A DNA stretch of 64,000 nt from Plantago ovata (GCA_028274465.1 CM051456.1:101779348-101843347), one strand, 5' to 3'. Shown: positions 32,941 through 44,618, counted from the first letter of the stretch. The notes: generated from the sequence alone by a model not told the origin. Program-made: numbers and translations.

Positions 32941-34868
32941 TGAAAGTATATATGTCCTAGAGACAACCTACGATAGGGACGATATGTACTTGATCACATT
33001 CAGTTATTGTTATTTATTTATGTTCATTTATTTATACATTATTAAATACAATTGGCATTATATTTTATGAATACATTATTTGGTTGTTTGAATTATTCGA
33101 TAAAATGTTTCCAAGGACTTAAGGTAATCGCCAAGATAGTGGGAGCTTGTGTGTCAATAATTAAGTCCTAAAATAAGCCACTAGCTGAAGGTCATTGAGA
33201 TACGGGATATCAATGATGCGATTGAAGCTAGCATATGTTGCATTAGATCCTTCGAGGATGTAGTAGGTCTCACTGCTACGAATGAACTTGGTTATTCATG
33301 ATGAACATATGGACACTTTGGAGAGTGTTGGCATACCCAACCGAGAAACCATTTGGTAAAGCTATTTAAGTGTCTATGGTAGTATGTGTGTGTAGGGTGA
33401 TGTTAGTAGTCCTTAGACTTGAGGCCAATACTACATCATATGTGGAATAATGTACTTTGACCATGCGCAACGCTTGCACTCTTAAATTAGGGTAGATACG
33501 GCATGCGTTGGGTACATTAGGAAACATATGGTGTGAGTGATTGGGCCAAGATAGGATTCATTCATCCGTAATAGATACAAGGAGAGAATACTCGCTTCTC
33601 ATATTTAGTGCGATCAGAAAACCGGTGGCCACCGTATGTGAATATGTCAAAATGGTGTTTGGACATAATTCATAGATCGACTAATAAGATTGAGAGACAA
33701 TAATTGAAGTTATTAGAATATACACATAACCATATTCTAGACTCATTCGAGTATTCGTGAATGAAGGGACCGTATCATCAAAGTACCTTACGCTACAGGT
33801 GGTTTGTTTTCCTCACAAACGTTCCTTGCATATTAATATTGTATGATAAATTGTCTAGGAATTTATTATGATCTTAATTAGATTGTTGCTTAATATGCAA
33901 GGCCCTATGGGTCACACTTCAAGGTGGTGTTTCTACAAACGAGCTATGTATATAGGATTAAATATTAATTAGATTAGTGTTGAATTACTATATATAAATA
34001 TAATGGAACTATTATTAATTAGATTAATATTAATTCATTATATATATGGAATATATTTTAGAAATATAATTAATTGAATTGAATTGGATTTAATTAATTA
34101 ATTGAAGACTTGTGCATTTGGACGGAATTTAGAATTAATGGCCCAATGAAAAGAAAATGAATTGAAGAAGAAAGAATTGGCTGGGCTGATTTGGCCCAGC
34201 ATATGTGGGCTGGGCCAAGCGGCCCAACATCACATTGACAGCATAGCTGTCAACGTGATTTGTTGTTTTTCTTTTTGATTTATTTTCCTTTTTCTTTTCT
34301 TCTTTCAATCTTTGATTTAATTTCTCTTTTGATTGAGATAATTAAAAGGCTTATCTGTTTGTTAGTCAGTTGATAACTTTTGAAGTCTTTTAGTCAGTAA
34401 GATTTACTTGGTAAAATCTTACGTGATTTTCTGGACTAACTAACTGACTAAATCAGAAAGAAAGAAAGTCAGTCTTCTATTCCATTCCAACAACACGTAA
34501 AATATTCTTCTCTGATAGTCAAAAAGAATAATTTTCTCAGTAGCTCAAAAACATAGAAGAACCTCCTAGCGTTCTTGTGGAAACATTGCCCGTGGATACC
34601 AAGGTCGAAGGAATTAATCTTGGAGATTTTGTTGACGAAGATTTCATCTCTGACGAAGAAGAAGTCAACCAGCCGGACGAGGAGATTGCAAGGCTTTGTC
34701 TGGAGATTGAGGAACAGCTACCCGGTCAATTTGCTTATCTACTGGAGGACACGTAAGTGATTTCTTCCAGTTTAATAAACAGTATAATCATATCAGTTTT
34801 AGTGAGATTAAAAATTTTAAACTTCCGCTGCTTAGCCTTAGAGGCAAATTTTCTCACTTTTCCTAACA
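32941..34868 (+). repeat. 3' LTR of element C
   Basis: This 1928-bp LTR is the unduplicated form of 21998-25026. It ends TTTCCTAACA, followed by the TSD GTGTG. Near its end is an acidic open frame (34577-34755: VETLPVDTKVEG..., ending LLEDT and TAA) whose stop overlaps a GTAAGT. Confidence 0.95.
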
Positions 34869-34873
34869 GTGTG

Positions 34874-35792
34874 ATCCTTTGTTTATAACCTATTCTTTCG
34901 AATAGGTTTGGGGAGGGGGTTACGCTATCATTAGACTTGTTTTTCGTTTTTTCATTTCTGTGTTGTGAGTTTATTTTTCCTTTCTCGTAAATTTTATACT
35001 CCAACCTATTCTTTCGAATAGGTTTGGGGATGTCGTTTGTCATTTTTTGTTTCTCTTTTCGTTATGCTACTGCTGGCTAAAAAAAAAGATCGAAAAAAAA
35101 AAGAAACAATTTCCAAGAAAAAAGAAAAAAAGAGAAAAAAGAAACTGGAAAGGAAAAAAAGAAAAAAAAGAAAAGACCCCAAAAGAGCAAAGAAGGGTCC
35201 AAAAAAGAAAAGCCAAATAGCAGTTTAGCAAAGTGTTGTGTCTCATTTTCCAATTCTTGTAATGTTCGTAATCGTGTTTGTAATTCTTTTCTTTTATTTT
35301 TTAGTGTCATCTGTTCTAGACCACCCTCGTCCTGCCATTCAGGAAGTGGTGAAAAACTTAAGGCTTTGCTTGAGAGATGGGTAGAATAGGGGAGTGTTAT
35401 CTTTTATAGGGAACCCTCCTTCGTTTGATGAGAGTCAGTACTGGTTCGACCTCTTTGAGGAAAAGTTTTAACTTGGTGAACAGCAGTAAGTCCTCAGTTT
35501 CATAGGCACGGGACAACGATTTGTATATTAACATGTTTCATTACGTCGTCACTGACTAGGTCCAGGTAGAGAATGTTACGAGAGACTATCTTGTCTTGAC
35601 ATAAGTGCTTATGTGGATGTGTATGGGTCAATCGAGGCATTCTTCAACCTATATTTCATATGTTTTTTGATAGATTCGGTAGATTAGTTCATTTTATTTG
35701 GCATGAGACTCCATTTTATGTGTTGCATTATTTTTTGCATTGGAGTCTAGCTTAGTTGCTTGAGGACAAGCAAAGGTTCGGTTTGGGGAGTT
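34874..35792 (+). other. 3' internal region of element B after element C
   Basis: The sequence resumes exactly where B was interrupted. It holds hairpins with AACCTATTC / GAATAGGTT arms (34887-34908, 35003-35024), a purine block (about 35079-35215), a nested stem (35321-35349) and the tract GGTTTGGGGAGTT before the LTR. No gene. Confidence 0.8.
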
Positions 35793-37109
35793 TGATGAAT
35801 GTGTATTTTACACTTTCATTTGAGTCTTTTTCACCTATTTTAGCTATCCTCTATGTTAATTTATCTATATTTTAGTGCATTTTATTAGAATAGTGTCACG
35901 TTTCCGTTTAGTTTTTATTTTACAAGTTTTGGTTGAAAAACGAGGTTTTCCGGGCAATTATATTAAAGTTGACAAGGAATTGGTGTTCCAGAAGCCTAAT
36001 TGGAGTATCTGAAGGTTTCCGGATAAGATTTGAAGTCTAGGGGTCGAATCTGGAGGTTAGAAAGCCACTAGAAGTCAGAAACTGAGTCCGAAAAGGGGAA
36101 GAAATCCAAACGCGTCGAAAACACGTAAATTCCCGAAAAAAACTCCCGGGTGAATCGCCCGGGATGTGGACGAATCGCCCCACACCAGGCGACTCGCCCC
36201 GTGTGTGGGGCCCTTTGCCACACACTATTTCGAGGCCTATATATAGTTACTCAGTTTTTCTCCGATTTTCATACTTTTCCAGACCTATTCTCTCACCTTT
36301 CTCTGTAGTTTTAGGTAGGAACTTCCCAGAGCCTGTTCTGGGGGTTCATAGCTTAGGAGACACTTTTTCATAGCAGTTTGGAGCTTGTAAGATCGCGATT
36401 CTTCGGAGACTGATAACCTTCGGTAACATTGTATCTTACAGTTTTTCTACTTATTTTTATATATCTTTCAACATGTTTTCTTCTATGATTTCTGTTGATT
36501 GCATGACAACTATGAGTAGCTAAACTTATCGTTGGTGGTATTATGTGAATTCTTAACGAAGGGTTGATAATTATGCTAATGGCTATATCGCGCATTATAC
36601 TCCGTGTTATTGCTTTATTTCTTTGATCTATTTAAATCCCTATCTTCGTATTGTTGATTAATTATTGCACACAATTGGAGAATTCATTGGTCTCCGACCT
36701 ATCCAAATCTATATCTTCGTAGTGTTTGATAATCACAATTGGACAATTCATTGGTCTTCGACCTATCCAAATCTATATCTTCGTAGTGTTTGATAATTAC
36801 AACAGGACAATTCATTGATCAAAGATCTCCATGCAAGACTGAGGAATTTACACATGATTATTAACCCGTTATGCTTTGAAGGACCATACTATCACCAATC
36901 TCCATTATCTGTTAGAAAAATCTTTGCTATACCGTCTGCTGCTTTTTATATTCTAAATTAGATTAGATAAAGCTAGTTATAGTCCTTAGAGATCGACACT
37001 CGAGGTTATTCTACTGCTACACTACGGTTTTCGTTGTAGTTGTGAATTGCCTTTGGTTAAATAACAAATTTATTTGATACGTTGGACCCGACATCCACGC
37101 GTTTCGTCA
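35793..37109 (+). repeat. 3' LTR of element B
   Basis: This is a 1317-bp LTR, partner of 17899-19216, with TATA box at 36238-36245. It ends CGCGTTTCGTCA, followed by the TSD TTGTG. Confidence 0.95.
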
Positions 37110-37114
37110 TTGTG

Positions 37115-37298
37115 GTTGATTTTGGCTTAGTCCGCTCATCTATAGTAGTTGGGGGAGATCTAGATTATAATACCCACTACGATGGGTTCTCCATACGTTA
37201 AGATATTGCATGGCTTCCATGGCGCAACCATTTCTAGATTATGGATACTATCGTTGCAGTGGACGCTATACGTTAAGATCCCCAGTGTGCATACCAAT
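37115..37298 (-). other. Tat-layer 3' UTR-like sequence with diverged repeat
   Basis: These 184 bp sit between B and the LTR at 37299. They carry a CCATACGTTAAGATATTGCATGG-type unit related to 17768-17825 and a partial further unit (ACGCTATACGTTAAGATC). Tandem repeats in the region between pol and the 3' LTR are known for Tat elements; assignment to that region is inference. Confidence 0.5.
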
Positions 37299-38814
37299 TG
37301 TTGGTCCCTTTAAACAACAAAAAAAGACTAGAGGGAGGGGGGTGAATAGTCTTTTCAAACTATTCGTCGTTTAAAACTTTCTCAGCAAGTGCTTATTACT
37401 TTTCAGTAATGAGTTTGCTGGTACTTAACTTTCTCAGCAAGTACTTATTACTTTTCAGTAATGAGTTTGCTGATATTAAAAAACAGAATGCGGAATTCTT
37501 TTACAATAAGTGCTTTTCTCAGAGAGCTAGTTTCAACAAGTGAGGAGAGTGACAGTGTACGAGAAATGTAAATTGCTGAAAACTAAGTGCAGTAAAGTAA
37601 ATCACACAAACACTTTTATAGTGGTATCTGAGAGTGGGGTAATCTCTCAACTAATCCACTTTGTCCTTTCTAGGACTGAATCCACTATGATAAGATATGA
37701 GGTTCCTTACAAATCCTATCACTAATGATTCTCAGAAACCAAAGCACACTTGCTTCGTTTCCAACCTAACTAGAGAACTGTAACCTTGTTCTCCACCAAA
37801 CTTGGGACTTATAATCAGCAAGACTATGCTTGATTAATTCGCCCTGAATTTCACGCCTGAAAAGGGTGTTTATCAGTTATAGAGGTTTGGGATGAGATGA
37901 CTTGAATATAACTTTTCAGCTACAACAAGTTATCTAAAGAAACACAACTTGTAATACTTTGCAGTAAGCAAGTTTATTTGTTTCTGGTGTCAAGACTTGT
38001 TCTTGTTCCATAGAAAGAACACTTAACTAATTTCTTAGCCATGAATGTTCTACTTCTTCACAAGTATCTTTTGTTTCAAGCTTAAGTCTTGGAACGGATC
38101 AATAGGCAGTAAAGAGTAGAGAAGGATTTGAGTGTTAAAGCACAAGTGAGAGTTTGATCACGTTGTTGACACACCTTCTACTCTTGCCTGATGACCTCTA
38201 TTTATAGTGTCTCAAGGGATCCGTTTGAATTTCAAATTCTAAGGCTTTGTACCTTAAGATGTCACTATCTTGCTTTTGTACTTTCAACAGCGTCCTTCAT
38301 TTGTCTTCTTGTCTTCAAGTTCTTCGCGTGCTTACTTTGCATTTAATGTTCTTTTGAATTAAATTCAAATATGAACGTTGGATCCAAAATGCAAGTACTC
38401 TTTAGCAAGGAGGTCACATATGTTGGCAACAAGTGGTCGATCTCAGTTTCAGCAAGAACAACCTACTCTGTCATATAGATTTTCACTTATGCAAGTTGTT
38501 GCTGGAAATCTCACTTTCTGAAGCAACATGTGTTTTTGTAGATACCTTTCTCAGAATTCTTCTAAGTCCTCAGTCTTCGAATCTTCAACTTTCTGAGCGG
38601 ATCTAGGTCTTCAATAGTTCGTTTGTAAAAACAAAATACATCATCAGCAAATGAAAGAACCTAACTAGTACCTACACTAAGTCTTTCAGCAAACATTCAT
38701 TTTTTACAATGTCCTTAAAATTCTAAACTCCTATGGACCTTAAGAGTACTAGTTACTGGACTTTCCTTAATTTAGCATGGTTAATTGCTCATCAAAATTA
38801 CAAGTTTCCTAACA
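37299..38814 (-). mobile_element. LTR G (relative of solo LTR H), no matching TSD
   Basis: This 1516-bp copy of the H LTR has TG...CA ends and a minus-strand TATA box (38199-38206). The flanks CCAAT (left) and ACAAA (right) do not match, unlike every other complete insertion here. Read on minus, the sequence just past its end (ATTGGTATGCAC) partly resembles a Met-type primer site, so it could be a cut-off 5' LTR. Otherwise it is the joint of a recombination between two insertions. Confidence 0.75.
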
Positions 38815-39400
38815 ACAAAGTCGGCGGTGAAGGTCATCTTAACCCTCTCATAATATTTTTTAGCGTGGAAGCCATCAGTAGTTTTTCCTGTGTTGCTGTG
38901 ATAGTAAAACTGCATCATCTTTGTTGTGGTCTTGGCCTTCTTTCCTCTGTATCCATGAAGATCCTTATTCCTGCCGTCAAACCGGCCCGCTAGTTCCCGT
39001 ATTCGGGTAGGTAAGTCTTGCGGCTTCCTTTCTACGGGGGATTTGATGTAAATTACCCCCGATAATCGTCATGCAACCGTGTTTGATTTTGTCGACCCAC
39101 GGGTCTTCTATACCCTTCCTCGCTGGGGAGACGTAATGTCTTCACGCAATGGTCGGTCTCTCGCGCCCGGTGTATTTGTGCGCAGGTCTTCTGTTCCCTT
39201 CCACATCTCGGGAAGCGTCAGTGCCTCCACGCTGGGGTAGGGTACCACTTATGCGGGAGGAGTACTCGTGAATTGGTCGCACACGAAAGTTGTTGCGGCG
39301 GGGCTGCTCTTGTAGATGAGAGGGTATCATCTCTATACGTATGTTTCTCAAGTCATGCAGTTCAAAGCATACTTTGAGGGGTCGAGAGCTACCAAGGACA
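38815..39400 (-). pseudogene. Fragment of a second Tat-type gag C-terminus
   Basis: On the minus strand a frame reads PQDLPTRIRELAGRFDGRN and then QFYYHSNTGKTTDGFHAKKY. This resembles the Tat gag zinc-knuckle region (CxYH..xGHxTxxC..LK) with both Cys positions lost. The gag at 43.0-44.6 kb already has its own such region (CAFHKQHGHETGEC), so this piece probably comes from a different copy. Upstream (39142-39351) an R-rich frame is open. The fragment is cut by LTR G. Confidence 0.4.
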
Positions 39401-40240
39401 TTTTTACGCCTGGGGCGACCTTTACCGCAATCGTGATGGGCTGTTTTGATTTACGCCTTCCGCGACCTTAACAACCATGCATCCTCTCATCGGAACAGGG
39501 ATTTCTCATCACATTGTTACGCCTCTCTAAATGTACATTTTCAATACCTCCACTTGTACCGATATCGGTTTTCGTTCTTGTTTGAGTATTCCCGTGCCTA
39601 TATAATATCGTAAAAAAAAAAGGAAGAATTGTTTGTACAATGGTAGCCTACGAATTTTATGATGGTGTCCCATCCTCGCGTATAATCATTAGGACAAGTG
39701 ATTCTTTTTCTCTATGCACACCAAGAAACCACAACTCGTTGAAGTAGATTAATACATAATTAAATCATGGTTGTTCCACCACTTAATTGTCCACACGCAA
39801 AATGGCTATTGTAACAAAAGAGTACTGCAACAAAAGGTTATACTCGCTACTAAGCACGTATTCATCATAAAGTACCTTAGCCGAAGAGAATTGAAGGTAG
39901 AAATAGGAACTCCCGTATTGCTGCCATCGTCGAATGATCCTGTTTCTTCCTCTATTCTCTGTGCGCCTCTAGGCTCACCAGCTTATGCTCCTTTCCGGCT
40001 TCTTCCGCTCTTGCTCTGGTCCCTTGGTTTATTGATCCCCGCATCCTTGAACGTTCTCCTCGTGTTTTCTGGCTTCCTTTTTCCTTTCTGTTTTCTTTCT
40101 TGTCTTGGTCCTCGGATGATGAGTCCTCCCCCATGAATGGTGGTTCCTACGTGAATCTGGTTGTAGTCCCTGTAAACTTCCCGGTCAGAGGCCATTTTTG
40201 TACAGACATATGCCGCGTCGATACCGAATAGCAGTCCCAT
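39401..40240 (-). other. Degenerate post-protease sequence of the Tat layer
   Basis: Just after the protease, a minus-strand frame (40250-40140) reads SWDCYSVST..., preceded by a stop, which fits the start of the protease-to-RT linker. A lysine- and glutamate-rich frame follows (39952-40134). Toward 39400 the sequence is AT-rich and I recognise nothing. No RT, RNase H or integrase motif is present. Confidence 0.4.
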
Positions 40241-40242
40241 GA

Positions 40243-40925
40243 TTACTTTATGTTGCCTATGGATTGACCCACTCCTCGCTTCGTTGGGAATTTGACCCGC
40301 AGGTGATAACTTGATGCTAACGCTTTCAGTTGGTTGAGCGTTGGTCTTCCTAACAAGGCATTGTAAACAAACTTCATGTCGACTACCATAAAGTCGATCC
40401 TCTCGGTAGTTTGTAGCGGTTTCTCTCCCATGGTTACATTCAGCGAGATGACTCCCAACGACCGGACCTCCGCCCCACCAAACCCTACTAGAGACGTCAC
40501 CACTTCTCTCATGTCCTGCAAGTCTAACTTCATTTTATCTAGCGTGCCAGCTAGGATAACGTGGACCGAGCTCCCATTATCGACCAATACCTTCTTTATG
40601 GTGAAGCGTGCTATATTTTCCATGCTAATCACCAAAGGCACATTGATTTCTGCTGAACCTCTGTGACCCAAAATCTTGGGCGGTACTTCCGAATCGTCGA
40701 ATTTTATCTCATTGGTGGCTGCTCCGCTAACCGCGCCCAGAGAGAAAATCTCTCCATGGTTATAAAACTCCACATCTTGCGACGTTCTCTTACGCTCATT
40801 CCTTGTGTCGCCTCCTGCTGGTCCTCCTGCTATCATGTTGATTACTTCCCTCTCGTAACTTGGGTCCCTCCTCTTGGTTCTCGAAGACTCGTGGCGCTTT
40901 CCTTTTGCCTTCCTTTGGTGGTGGT
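40243..40925 (-). pseudogene. Aspartic protease region of the Tat-type element
   Basis: Read on minus, YEREVINMIAGGPAGGDTRN is the typical Tat lead-in to the protease. It is followed by VLVDNGSSVHVI (active site, DNG in place of DTG; Asn is seen in other Tat members), an ILAG.L.KM segment, VTLG/VTMGEKPLQT, and YNALLGRPTLNQLKALASSY. The frame stops after SIGNIK, where relatives continue into RT. Solo LTR D separates it from gag. The product would be the polyprotein-processing enzyme. Confidence 0.85.
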
Positions 40926-40930
40926 ATGAG

Positions 40931-43042
40931 TGATAGTGTATATGTCCTAGAGACAGTCTTTATTAAGGGCATACAACCCTTATTAAGGGCATATATGTAC
41001 TATTACACAGGTCAACGTAATATAATATATGTTTGTTTGTTTGACTATTGAGTATCGCTTTCATATTTATATTACATCAGGCATACAGCATGTCATATCT
41101 CTATTCCTGTCTGTATTGATATCAAACATGTCCCCTCGGATAGATGACCGATCACCCAGATAGTGGGAGCTATGTTAGTTATCATCTATCCCAAACTCTC
41201 CCTAGTCGAGGTTCATGTCGGATGTAGGGGTCTGAATGAACCAGGTGAGACTAGTATGCGTGGAGGTTATACTTGTTAGAGCAAGTGTGAGCCGATCCCA
41301 CGACCACGGAACGAATTGTTAGACAAACTAGAAACGTTCCCATAACTCCGCATAGTTGTTCGAAGGGTGATTACCGAACAATGGAAGTACCCACCGGACA
41401 CTCCCATCGATGTATACTCTACACCGAAGTGTCTATGGGAACCGGAAAGTTGTCGAAGTGATGCCAGTCGTCCTTTGGACTTACAGGACTTTATCATCAC
41501 ATTTGTTGCCCCATATCCTTGGTGGACCCGTCGATGTCAGCTCTGAATAAGTAGTTGACCCAAGACACGATCCAGGATTATGGCTACATACAAATGGGGG
41601 TGATAAGTGATTTTGTGAAGGATTCATCTCTCACGTGTAGCACAGGAGAGCACTGCTCATAGTCGTTCATAGTTGTGATTGGTTAAACCGCTGGCCAGTG
41701 TATCAATATTATTATGATAGTCATAATAGATATTGGATTCACCAAGCAACTCACTGAAGACGCCCGTGGATGTATTATTGGGATAGACACATCATCGATC
41801 CTAGATGCATTCGAGTCAGTCAGATGAAGGGACGTTACCATCGCCGCGTTGAGCGCAACAAACTTCACAACGAAAGGTTTTGCTTTTAGAAACCTCTCAA
41901 ACGTCCTCATGTATTAATATTGCAAATGGAACCGTCTAGGAATTCCATGTTGCCTAGTGTAGCACTTGCTTAATACAATGACGCCCTATGAGTCACACTA
42001 TGTGGTGATTCAGCTTATCCGAATATCCTTGAAGATGGAATTGCAATTAATTTAGAATTAATTTTGATTGATGAATTATAATTTATTTGGAATTAATTAT
42101 AATTATTTGTGGCTCAATTAATAATTTGTAATTATTAATTGAATTGATTGATTAATTGTATTTTATGTAAATACAATTAAAGATTATATTTTAGAAATAT
42201 AATAGAGGTTTGATTTGAAAGGATATATTAATTTAAAATTAATATATGCACATGGGCAAAATCTACTTAGAGTTTGAATTACCTTCGAATTATAAGTGGG
42301 TCCCAAAATTGGGACCCACATACCCCCCCTTGGCTGGCCGCGTGTAGTAGTAGTATATATGGGAGGGAGTTTCGACTCCTTCCCATATTAGAAGTCAAGG
42401 GTTAAGTTAAATTTTCCTAATTGAGTTCTAACTTAATTGGGAATGAGTCTAGACTTAAATTGGTTTCCTTGTGCAATAAGAATTAGAGTTTTTATTACTT
42501 TATGAAGTCTAAAAGAATCTTCTTTGGGCTTCTATTGACTACTATATAAGTAGGTCATTAGAGAGCTTTTTCAATGCCGAATTCTTAGAGAATTATTCTA
42601 CATTTCTTAGAGAAAATAAAAAGCTCTCCCCTACCTCTATACCCTAGCCGCGCGCGCCACTCTCCACCGGAGGAAAATCGCCGCCCCATCTTCTTGGTCA
42701 CATAAAGAGTATCCTAGCATTCTTTCCGATAAGCTGTTCATCCGTGGATACCAAGGTTGAGGTTCAAAGAACTGGAAACTAACTTTTATTGTCTTGTAGA
42801 TAATCAAAGTATTGCAGATATCTTCGACTTCGACGAAGGAGAAGATTCACCGGACTATTATGAAGACTTCATCGATTGGCATATCGATTCAGTACCTATT
42901 CTTGCTTTTGGAGTATTGTAAGTCTTCTGATTAATGTGTTTATTATATATGTTATATGCATGATCAATTAACCTGCATGTTAAGAAATTTTTTGAAATTC
43001 CGCTGCGTACCCTAGGGGTAACTCTGACCATATTTTCTTACA
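40931..43042 (+). mobile_element. Solo LTR D, copia type
   Basis: The TSD ATGAG stands at 40926-40930 and 43043-43047. The 2112-bp body begins TGATAGTGTATATGTCC and ends ATTTTCTTACA. A TATA box lies near 42542-42550 (CTATATAAG). It shares start, several internal stretches and end type with the LTR of element C, so the two belong to related families. Near the end, an acidic frame bounded by TTGTCTTGTAG| and |GTAAGTC (about 42799-42917) looks like an exon. Confidence 0.92.
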
Positions 43043-43047
43043 ATGAG

Positions 43048-44618
43048 TCCTTCGCGTCCTTCCTATTATCAACGAGCTTTTTCTCCCTGCGGTCTTTTCC
43101 ACGCTCCTCACTGCGGTCTCTTCTAAAATATGCCCTAGAATTTTCACGCTTCCTATTTTCACCCCGACTCGCCGTATGGTTGGGTTCTCCTGAGTGGAAT
43201 GTTTTATTCTTACCATATCCTCCCCTGGTATTCTCTCTTAAAGTGGTACCACCTTGGCGTCGATATTCTTTGTTTTCCTGCTCCTTTGTTGTTGTCGGTT
43301 CATGCTTCCTCATGACGTAATCTCTTGATCAACCAATCGTTCAATCTCGTCCATCAACGTCACGCACTCACCTGTCTCGTGGCCATGCTGCTTATGGAAA
43401 GCACAATATAGGCTACTGTGTCGAGTCTCCGTTGATTCCTCTCTCTGTCGCGGACATTCCCAATAAGGACGATATGCCATCTCCTCCAATATCTGAACTC
43501 TGGGACGGTTGAGGCGCGTGTAATCCGCGCGGCGCCTGGGATTGCTTTCCATAGGTCGATTATCTCTTCTGGGACTACTCCAAATCTTGCGATGCCTCCT
43601 TTCTGTGTCTTCACCTTTTGATTTGGTTTTAGCCTTGCTAAGTTGCATCTTCTCCGCGGCTTCTGCCTTGTGTGCTCGCGATGGAACATTACGCTTGAAT
43701 TCTTCCGCTTCTATGTGCCTTTCCACCACTGCGTTCAGCTCTATTATATCCCTTGGTCTCCGCAAGCTTAATTCATCTGCTAGGGTAGCGTTAGGAGTAT
43801 TCGAATACAACAAGTCTAAGTGCAGACTAAAAGGGATCTCGTCTGCCGCCAATAGTTTCGAGTTGAACCGGTGTATAAAATTCCTCAAACTTTCAGACTA
43901 TCATTGCATACCAGTTGCCAAATGGCAGCACGACTTCTTCTTCCTTTTGAAATTTTGAATGACGTGTGAATAAATTCATAAGTTCGTCATACGAGCAGAT
44001 GGAACCCGACCTCAAACCTATATACCATTCCATGGCCCTGCCCTTCAGCGTAGAAGAGAAAGCCATCGCTAGAGTATCATCATCGTAACCGTTTGCCTGG
44101 AGATGGATCTCGTAGTGTGTTTGGTGCTCGAATGGGCACGACTCAGCGGAATACTTGGGAACATCTATGGTGGAGAATTCATTCTTGACCGTAAACAAGC
44201 GTGTCGGATAAAGCGGGAAAAGGGGTTATTTGTGTGAGAGTCTTCGCGATCGGACTCTTCTTTCCTACGGTCCTGGCCAGATCTTAGTCTCACAAAGCCT
44301 TTGTTTCCTTCTGCGCTATCCAGTGAGTCCTCTGTTTCTGTAGATCCCGCGCTGGTTCCTTCGGAGGTGTCATCATAGCTTCCGTCCGTATCTTCCCTTG
44401 TCTACTATCTCTTGGGCTCCTTTTCCTTTCGTGTCTTCCTTCTCTTCATCGTGTCTCCTCGGCCCCCGATCTCCCAATCGTTCCTTTACCGGAACCCGCT
44501 TTTCTTCTATGCGCTTAAACACCGTTTCCCTTTGCTTCCTGCGTGCCGGATCCTTTCTGAGTCTGCTTTTGATTCCTCGTTCCTTTCTTGCCGACTTCCT
44601 GGCGCCTTTCTTCCGCAC
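43048..44618 (-). pseudogene. Gag of the Tat-type element
   Basis: On the minus strand, from 44618 down: a basic N-terminal region (KKGARKSARKERGIKSRLRK), a poorly open stretch, then the gag core (EFSTIDVPKYS, LAMAFSSTLKGRAMEWYIGL, SYDELMNLFTRHS; 44198-43893). After a frameshift the core continues (LRNFIHRFNSKLLAADEIP, DIIELNAVVERHIEAEEFKR). A degenerate CxFH..GHxxxxC motif (CAFHKQHGHETGEC) follows, then a charged tail to the ATGAG duplication. It would build the particle. Frameshifts and the 5' truncation by LTR E show that it is dead. Confidence 0.8.

Larger units (their letters stand above)
21998..34868 (+). mobile_element. Element C: Ty1/copia retrotransposon with unequal LTRs
   Basis: The TSD GTGTG stands at 21993-21997 and 34869-34873. 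The order is 5' LTR (21998-25026), initiator-Met primer site, long leader, gag, protease, integrase, RT, RNase H, polypurine tract and 3' LTR (32941-34868). Integrase before RT identifies Ty1/copia. The RNase H end is split by solo LTR H. The polyprotein carries at least five nonsense or frameshift lesions, so the copy is dead. The 5' LTR is 1101 bp longer than the 3' LTR because of an internal duplication. Confidence 0.95.
17899..37109 (+). mobile_element. Element B: Athila-like LTR retrotransposon, interrupted by element C
   Basis: The TSD TTGTG stands at 17894-17898 and 37110-37114. The LTRs are 1318 bp (17899-19216) and 1317 bp (35793-37109) and nearly identical. The internal part has a tRNA-Asp-type primer site, a gag pseudogene, a remnant of the downstream ORF and the same structured 3' region as Z and A. 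Pol is absent. Of its 19.2 kb, 12.87 kb is copia element C (TSD GTGTG), so B itself was about 6.3 kb. Internally it is more reduced than A. Confidence 0.95.

Noticed and set aside
43893-44198. Gag of the Tat layer as part of the same element as the RT at 63.5-64.0 kb
   Set aside because: Both are on the minus strand, so the RT should lie at lower coordinates than its gag; the order is wrong, so they are separate copies.
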